Of a stretch of DNA of 64,000 bases, positions 57,346 to 64,000 are shown in pieces. The position numbers and the translations under genes are program-made. Position 1 is the first letter of the stretch; each line of letters opens with the position of its first letter. Below the pieces are notes generated by a model. It was given only the letters and a program-made list of their open reading frames with translations, did not search any database and was not told the origin of the DNA. This DNA comes from Bettongia penicillata ogilbyi (taxonomy: Eukaryota; Chordata; Mammalia; Diprotodontia; Potoroidae): NCBI GenBank assembly GCA_023548195.1, contig JAJHZJ010000008.1, positions 4,736,215-4,800,214 of the forward strand, in the 5' to 3' direction.

Positions 57346-57661
57346 CCAACAAAGCATAGCAAGAAGAGAAAGAGAAATCCCATTTAAAGTAATTACATAC
57401 AGTATAAAATACTTGGGAATGTACTTGTCAAGACACATACAGGTATTATATGAACACAATTACGAAACACTCTTCACACAAATAAAGACAGAGCTAATTA
57501 ATTGGAGAAATGTTAATTGCTCATGGATAGGCTGCAAACAATATGCAATAAAAATGACAATACTACCTAAATCAATTTGCCTATTCAGTGCCATACCAAT
57601 CCAACTACCAAAGATTTTCTTTATAGAGCTGGGAAAAATAATAACAAAATTCATTTGTTGA
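56976..57661 (+). pseudogene. L1 ORF2 remnant with internal deletion and (GT)n
   Basis: 56976-57300 decodes to post-endonuclease L1 ORF2 remnants (a KIDHVLG-like region, then 'GVKTVLR'). After (GT)n at 57309-57342, the frame at 57308-57661 gives the post-RT region ('EIPFKVITYSIKYLGMYL', 'MTILPKSICLFSAIPIQLP'), matching 48360-48660 of the long L1. The reverse transcriptase between them is missing. Confidence 0.65.
57309..57343. repeat. (GT)n microsatellite
   Basis: About 17 uninterrupted GT units at the junction of the two L1 pieces. Confidence 0.95.
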
Positions 57662-58483
57662 TGTATCCTGTGAGTCATTTATGTTTGGCATTACTTTTTT
57701 GGATAGAAATAAATTGATTCATATTATGCAATGAGTACTTTTCTTTAATCCCCACACCCCACACCACATGCCCACCTTTTATATTGGAAAGGCTTTAGAT
57801 AAGCCTTTATAAAAATAAATACATAATAATCATAATATATAGTATATACATAATACATAAATAAAATCATTTCAGAGAGAATCAAGGTGGGACCCATAAC
57901 AAACCAAAAACTGAGAAAAGAGAGCCCCCTTTCACTTTACAGACCCAGTTCCCCAGGATTAAGATCCATCTAATACCTGCCTTGGAACAGAACAGGGAGT
58001 TATCAATGCCTTAGCCCCAAGAGATGAGTAGCAGTTCCTCAAGATTAGATAATATAGCTAATAGGTCTAAGAAATCAGCCCTTTCCATGACTTTGGGAGT
58101 CTGAGTGTCCAAAAGGCATGAGGACCACCAATATGGTTCTTTGCTCAGGAAAACAAAGATTTCTGAAATCCCTTTCTAAATTCAGTAACTTCGGTAAGTG
58201 GACCACAGGCTCTTTGGAATGCTTCAGTCACGAGTGACCTAGATAAAGATAAACACAAAATATTCCTTTGGTGTCAGGGGCTCCCATTAAAGACTCATGG
58301 GTCATTCTAATTGCTTCTTTTTATATATTTCCTTCTGCCTCCTGAGGAGAGAGGTCTCACCTATATAGATTTACCTAGCTTGATTTTCCTCAAGATAGGT
58401 CTAATTTCTTATTAGTCAGGCATGTGTCCTAAAGTCATAGAATGTTGGAGCTAGAAAAGGACCTAAGAGATAAAATAGTGCCA
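57662..58483. other. No feature seen
   Basis: Unassigned. 'catagaatgttggagctaga' at 58436 resembles a MIR-like head just before the hAT-related piece. Confidence 0.45.
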
Positions 58484-58660
58484 AGTCTTCTTAACCTGAG
58501 GGTCTGCGAATTCATTTTATTCCTTTAATATTTGGATAACTATTTCAAAATACTTGGTCTCTTCTGTAGTCTTGAGCATTTCATGTTAATCATTGAGAAA
58601 TGTTGTTCTGAGAAGGGGTTCATAGTCTTCACCAGGCTCCCAAGGAGTCTTTGACACACA
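58484..58660. mobile_element. hAT-type fragment related to 29073-29288
   Basis: 'cttcttaacctgagggtctg', 'tgttgttctgagaaggggtt' and 'catagtcttcaccaggctcc' resemble the other non-autonomous hAT elements. The ends are decayed. Confidence 0.5.
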
Positions 58661-58683
58661 GAAATATGAAAAAAGCCTCATCT

Positions 58684-58920
58684 AGTTCTGGGCAGATAAG
58701 TGGCTCAGTGGATAGGGCCCTGAGCCTGGAGTCAGGAAGACTTCTTCATGACTTCAAATCTAGCTTCAGACACTTACTAGCTGTGTGAACCTGGGCAAGT
58801 CACTTGACCCTATTTGCCACAGTTTCCTCATCTATAACATGAGCTGGAGAAGGAAATAGCAAATAACTCTATAACCCAAAATCAATAATAACCCAAAAAG
58901 GGGTCACAAAGGGCAGGACA
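58684..58920 (+). mobile_element. SINE with RTE-type 3' end
   Basis: 'gggcagataagtggctcagt', 'ggcaagtcacttgaccctat' and 'ctggagaaggaaatagcaaa', then 'aaaaaggggtcacaaaggg'. Confidence 0.78.
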
Positions 58921-61719
58921 TCCCACAAAAGCAGTTACTGAGGGCCTGTACAACATACAGCCTGAAAGCCACTTGCAGCAGGTCAAAGGATTTTGGGCAG
59001 CCAGAGAAAAATGTAGGGTTGCCACTGCACACTCTCCTGTTTGTCACATGAACTGCAGCCACCGACCATGGTCAGTCTGTTTTTAGTCTGACCTAACTGT
59101 GCCTGAAGAAGTTTAGCCTATTTTAATTCTGACGCCTACCTACTGCCAGGTTCTGCAGGTGTGGCCTAGTGTATTCCCTTTATTCCAAGTGAGGAAACTG
59201 AAGTCTGCCTGTTTATCCTCTGTGCACTGACCATGCCTACGCAGTGGATACTTCAGTGTGGTCCCTGGATGTCTTTAACGCTGGAAAGTGATTTGAGAGA
59301 CGGCATGAAAAAGAGCACCTGGAAAGAAATCTGATATTTCAATGAAATGCTCCTAGTTCCAAAGCACTAGATTTTCTATGAGCAACTGCAGCAGAAAAGC
59401 TCCAAGGGTTAAGGCAGAGGTGCATTCTGCTGGTCCAGCTTGGCCCTAATAGTTTAGATCCACTACTGCTTGGCTCTGCCCAATCATCCCAGCATCTGAA
59501 AGTGATTTAGCTCTTCCATTTTACCTGGAGCACTTGTCTGGGTCTTCCCTTTGCCCTCATAGTCTACATTTATAAAGTGTTTTTAAGATTTACAAAACAC
59601 ATTGCACATGCCTCCTTTCATTGGTCATCAGAACACAGGTAAGCGCTCCAGTTATTTCCTCCATTTCTGACAACCAACCGAGTGCCACCTATGGCACAAG
59701 CAAGTCAGCCGATCTGAAGCTGCAGGGCCCCCTGAGAGAGAGAAAGAGGAGGCAGCGTGTGGTGGGGAAGTCAAGAAACTTCCACTACCACCTTGACCAC
59801 CATCCGCACTCAAATATGGTAGAGACAGCTCAGGACCCTGAGCCCAAGGGCCTTGAATTATTATTACAACTCCTTGGAAAGGAGTTATAACATGAGACAC
59901 AAGGGCCTCCCTGTGCAGCCCCCATTATTCAATTACTTGACATTTCTCTGAAAGGGACTGCACCCTCCCAAAGAAATTCTGTTGTGAAGAACCTATTGTT
60001 CCACATGGTTTTCTTGACCAAAAATATTTGAGGACAGGCATAGATCCTGACTGAGATGACCTAGGATGGAAATTAATATTGAAACCCCCTAAGAGTATGA
60101 GAATAGCATAAGATACAGGTCACCTGGAAAATAATGCTATAGCTTACACTGATACAATGATTTACATTTACAAAGTGCTTTATCCAGACTGCAGATTCTG
60201 TCTTTGACATGGGAGTGTTTTATTTTCCTCCAAAGACATTTGACAAGTAGATTTAAGCTTACAACTTAAAATAGGATATTATTTTAAAGTAATCAGATTG
60301 CTCTCTACCAGCACTATTCATATCTCAGGACTGATTTCTTCAAATAGGTTTACAACTCATGTGATATGAAAATTTCTCTCATTTTCCCACAAAAACCTCA
60401 GAATAGAAACTTTCTGTGTGTATAGGGGACTTCCTTTGCCTGTCCCATGGTATGGTAGTGTTTACTCAGCTTGGCAACCTACATTTTATTGTTCTACTGA
60501 GGTTCTATGAAGGATGGGAAATAAAAGATCCTGTTTCTTCTAAAGTGGGTAAACAGGGAGGATCCATGTGTTATCTTTTCCATGTATTATTCAGCAACTG
60601 GAATAGGAGTCTGGAGATAAAATGAGAATTAGCAGTGCAGGTCCTGTCCTGGAATTAGGAGAGTAATGGTAATGAGCCTGAGGCTGGACTTAAAAAAAAA
60701 AAAAAAGGCATATTTTCAGGCTGTGATCGGAAGTCAGAAAAGTCTTTCCTTGGTCCCTAGACATCAAGGAAGTTCTTTAGGATGAACTACTCATAAGAAC
60801 ACAGGCATCCGAACTGGACAGGACTTTAGCAATCAGCTCATTCACTGTACTCTTTTTACAGATGAAGAGTCTGTAGATTAGAAACACAGGGTAATAAAGG
60901 AATCTCTAGTAGTAAGAGAGTCTGAACACTGGAGTTCGAGTTCTGTTTTGGCTCTTCACTGATTCTTGGGCAAGTCACTCACTGCCCCTCTGTTTCTTCC
61001 TGTAACAAAAGGGGCATTGACTTATCAATTGACTTATCAACTGCATAGGTCCTCTTCAGCTCTGGGGTTCTGTGCACACAGCTAATAAGGACTGTGGGAG
61101 GAATGTGACCCTCCAGCTCATTAAGCCATTGGTCATCAATTCCAGTTTCTGGTTTAGCAGAAAGAAGGATACCCAGATCTTGGAATAAGAGGAACAAGTA
61201 GAATTTGATTCTGATACTTCATTACTCTGGGCCTATGGGAAATTTACTTACCCTTTCTAGTAATAAGAGTATTAGATCCTTGAAGGCAATAACTGCTTTC
61301 ATGCTTGTCTTTTGTCACCAGCATCCTAAATGTTGATTGATTGGACTTTTATTTCCTCAACTGTGAAATAAAGAAGTTGACCTACCTAGGTGATCTCATC
61401 ATCTGGTCAGGAAACCTGAGTTCTAGTCCTCATTTTGCATTTAGAGTTTGTTCTGTGACTTGGATCTAAAAAATAGCAATGATGCAGTGCCCACCTATCT
61501 GCCAGAGTCTTTGGAAATATGAGGTGAACCTTATTTATGAGAGTGACTTGGATGCTTGGGAGGAGGGGAAGAAGAACTAGAAGCTGCCAGTAATATTACA
61601 GTAGTAACAACAGCGGTTAAATGCATTTTGTAATTTTGTAATTATTTGTCATTTGTAATATTTTGGATTTCACAGAGTAGACAGAAAGTTATCTCAGAAG
61701 CACTGGTGGCTAAGAGGGT
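58921..61719. other. No gene seen; scattered MIR traces
   Basis: MIR-like reverse pieces lie near 59570-59640 and 60810-60900, and a forward piece near 60905-61065 ('cttgggcaagtcactcactg'). A poly(A) run is at 60692-60706. The 82- and 89-codon frames at 59621-59900 lie on opposite strands and show no domain. Confidence 0.5.
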
Positions 61720-61975
61720 TGGGAAAGCCACTCTTAGATGGTAGGATATGAATTGAGACTTTATGAGGTTAAGGGAGGCGGAAAGCTAGGTCATTCCAGA
61801 CATGAGGGCAGCCAGTGAAAAGGCATGGAGTCTGGACTTTCAATGTCCTGTGCAAGGAACAACCAGGAAGCCAACGTCATTGGATCCTAGACTAAGTAAA
61901 GGAGAGTAAATGAGGGGGACATGTTGTGAAGGGCTTTAAAAGCCAAAAAAAAAAAAGAATTTTATATTTGATCCT
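61720..61975. repeat. Unclassified interspersed repeat fragment
   Basis: 'ggtcattccagacatgaggg', 'cagccagtgaaaaggcatgg' and 'gttgtgaagggctttaaaag' belong to a repeat I remember as common in mammals but cannot name with confidence. A poly(A) run is at 61947-61958. Confidence 0.4.
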
Positions 61976-61984
61976 AGAGGTAAT

Positions 61985-62235
61985 AGAGGTAGTAAGTGGC
62001 ATAGTGAATAAAGTACTTGGCCTGGAGTCTCGAAGACCTGAGTTCAAATCTAACCTCAGACATTTTACTGGCTGTGTGTGGCTTGAGAAGGTCACTTAAA
62101 AAAAGTCTGTTTGCCTCCATTTCCCAAGCTGTAAAGTGGGGATCATGATAGCACTACCTCCTTGTGAGTATCAAATGAGATAATATTTGTACAGTGCATG
62201 GCACATGGCAGGCACTATGCAAATGCTAGTAGTAA
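61985..62235 (+). mobile_element. MIR/THER-type SINE
   Basis: 'ggtagtaagtggcatagtg', 'gacctgagttcaaatctaac', 'agtatcaaatgagataatat' and 'gcacatggcaggcactatg'. Confidence 0.8.
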
Positions 62236-62259
62236 GTTTGAGTACAAAGGTGACAGTCA

Positions 62260-63330
62260 CACCTGCGCTTTAGTTGGATCCCTTTTGCACCTGAGTAAAG
62301 GATAGGCTAGACCCCAGACTTGAGGCAGGAGATGAACCAGAACCTATAGCAAGCAACACTCCAGTCTTGAAATGAGAACCTACACCACGTGGCAACTGTA
62401 TTGAAGAGAGGAAAAGAGCAAATGCAAAGACGTTGTGAAAGTAGAAACAGATTCAATAAATGGGAAACGTGAGAGTAAAGTCAACAATGACACTGTTTGT
62501 GAGCCTGGGTGATTGGGAGGGTGGCGGTACCCTTAACAGAAATGGGGACACTTTTAAAAGAAAGAAGGTTCTGTAGGGAAAGATTTTAAGTTCAGTTTTT
62601 GACATATTAAGTTTAAGAAATCCACGCGACAAGCAATTTAAGAGGTCCAATAGAGATTTAAAATAGAGATGAGGAAAAGGGTTAGGGCTGGATAAATGGA
62701 ACTGAGAATCATATGCATAGAGATGATAATTGAGTTTGTAGTTTCTGATAAGATCACCGAGTCTAATAGCATAAAGAGAGAAGACAATAGGATAGAAACT
62801 TGGAAGAAGCCTACAGTTAGCAGGTATGACCTGGATAAACACTGAAAAAGAAGACAGAAAGCAGTCAGGTGGGTAGAAGGAGAACCAAGAGAGAGTAAGT
62901 CATGAAAACTTAGAGACAAGAAAGTATCAAGGAGAAGAGGGTAACTGACAATATCAAAGGCTCTATGGAGATCAGAAGAGATGAAGATTGATTTGGCAAG
63001 AGATTTTTGGAGAGAGCAGTTTCAGTCGAAGGATGAGAATAGAAGCCATACTACAAAGAGTTTCTAAGAGACTAAGAGGGGAGGATGTCAAGACACAGAC
63101 TAGTCATTTTCTCAAGTTGTTTAGCCACAAATAGGAGAATAGCTAACAGAGATAATAGATCAAGTGAGGGTTTTCAAGGATAGGAGTAACATAGACATCT
63201 TTAAAGGCAGTAAAGGAACAGCTGGTAGACAGAAAGAGACTGAAGATAAGTGAGGAGATCACTTGTGGATAGAGAGGAGTTTACCTTGGCAAGGAGAAGA
63301 AACACTTATTCATGGGAGACAGCAGTTTAA
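62260..63330 (-). pseudogene. L2 LINE reverse-transcriptase remnant, minus strand
   Basis: The minus-strand frame at 62453-62842 contains 'LNYHLYAYDSQFHLSSP', where the RT catalytic YADD has become YAYD, then 'SLLDLLNCLSRGFLKLNMS' and 'PFLLRVPPPSQSPRL'. The overlapping frame 62638-62919 holds 'LSLSFHDLLSL' and 'LSRSYLLTVGFFQVS'. Upstream RT blocks continue, in broken frames, to about 63330. An old, dead copy. Confidence 0.7.
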
Positions 63331-64000
63331 GCTCCCTAAGGACAAGGGAGGCATCAGTGGACATAAGTCTTGCAAATTGTAGTAGGAAAAAAGAGTAGAA
63401 TTGTAAATCCAAGAGTAGTAGTAAGGGATTATGAATAGGCAAAATTATGAATTTCCATCCCATCTCCCTCCTCTATCTTCTTTGAGAACACTGGTGAATG
63501 TCACTGTTCATTATCAATGGAAATACGGAAAAACAAGGAAGATAAGCAAAAAAATAATGAAGAAAAATGAAAGGGGAATGAAAACATTTTTTGCTTGTCT
63601 TTGTTTTATATAAGAGCAATATAAAGAAGTATTTATATACTTCTATATAAGTAGGAAGCTACAGCAAGTTAAAAAAAAAAGGTAATACAGGGGAGTGCAG
63701 GAAGAGGTAGAAATTTGTACAAGACATGTGACTTGAAAGATAATATCCTGGTGTACCTGGATAAGGAGGTGGGTCTATCACAGAACGAAAATGAGAGGCT
63801 CCATCACTAAAGAATTAGAAGGGAATTCGAAGAGAGCCCCCAGTGCATCAGGTGGCTGTTCTCTGCAGGATTCAAGGGAAAACACGGATAAAACTCTCAC
63901 AGAGGGTGAAAACTATACTAATGGAACCACAGATCATCAACACTTCCAAAAGGCTACACAAGGAAAGGACAGTAAGAAGAGAAATAAATGAAAGACAATG
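63331..64000. other. No gene seen
   Basis: Purine-rich, AT-leaning. Poly(A) at 63670-63681. The frame at 63791-63991 (66 codons) shows no domain. The window ends here. Confidence 0.5.

Noticed and set aside
59621..59900. Overlapping 82- and 89-codon frames on opposite strands as a coding exon
   Set aside because: No splice context, domain or homology is visible, and simultaneous openness on both strands suggests chance.
1..64000. CRISPR arrays, bacterial operons, tRNA or rRNA genes
   Set aside because: Repeat content and composition are those of a marsupial nuclear genome. No spaced direct-repeat array or complete tRNA/rRNA was seen; tRNA-like segments belong to SINE heads.

Overview
The window is vertebrate, and almost certainly marsupial, nuclear DNA with no recognisable host protein-coding gene. 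No spliced exons of a known gene, tRNA or rRNA stand out. I place it in marsupials from the repeats: MIR/THER-type SINEs, WSINE/MAR-type SINEs whose 3' ends match RTE LINE ends, BovB-like RTE LINEs, L2 fragments, L1 elements, and half-LINEs (HAL1) that keep only L1 ORF1. The WSINE-like copy near 16.4-16.7 kb slightly favours an Australian marsupial over an opossum. All family names come from memory, not from a database search.

Layout. 1-3 kb holds old repeats, including a MIR split by a hAT-type element that is itself split by a SINE. 3.03-15.85 kb is a recent segmental duplication: unit A (3033-9078), a partial third copy (9079-9964, matching 5687-6578) and unit B (9965-15854). Each full unit carries an AT-rich half, a GC-rich minisatellite, a CpG island with an NRF1-like palindrome and GC boxes, and about 950 bp rich in CACGTG and CATGTG. 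16-32 kb is ordinary repeat-rich DNA with a nearly full-length 7SL RNA pseudogene on the minus strand (28355-28644). 32.2-36.4 kb is a BovB-like RTE on the minus strand, with its 5' part apparently inverted (twin priming) and later SINE and L1 insertions inside it.

36.97-54.23 kb is the most interesting part. It holds a HAL1 with an uninterrupted 368-codon ORF1 (36990-39662), a long L1 with broken ORF1 and ORF2 (about 43852-50335), and a second HAL1 (50352-54211). That second HAL1 is a head-to-tail dimer: the 5' UTR and start of ORF1 of one unit run into the 5' UTR of a nearly complete second unit, all inside one pair of 16-bp target-site duplications. Comparing L1 with HAL1 here shows that the HAL1 sequence after ORF1 resembles the roughly 600-bp spacer between ORF1 and ORF2 of the L1, so HAL1 looks like an L1 that lost ORF2 but kept the spacer.

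54-64 kb returns to old repeats: MIR, an LTR related to one at 40.2 kb, an internally deleted L1 piece, SINEs, and an L2 reverse-transcriptase remnant on the minus strand. The elements do not form a pathway. The likely functional parts are the two CpG islands and, less likely, the open HAL1 ORF1.
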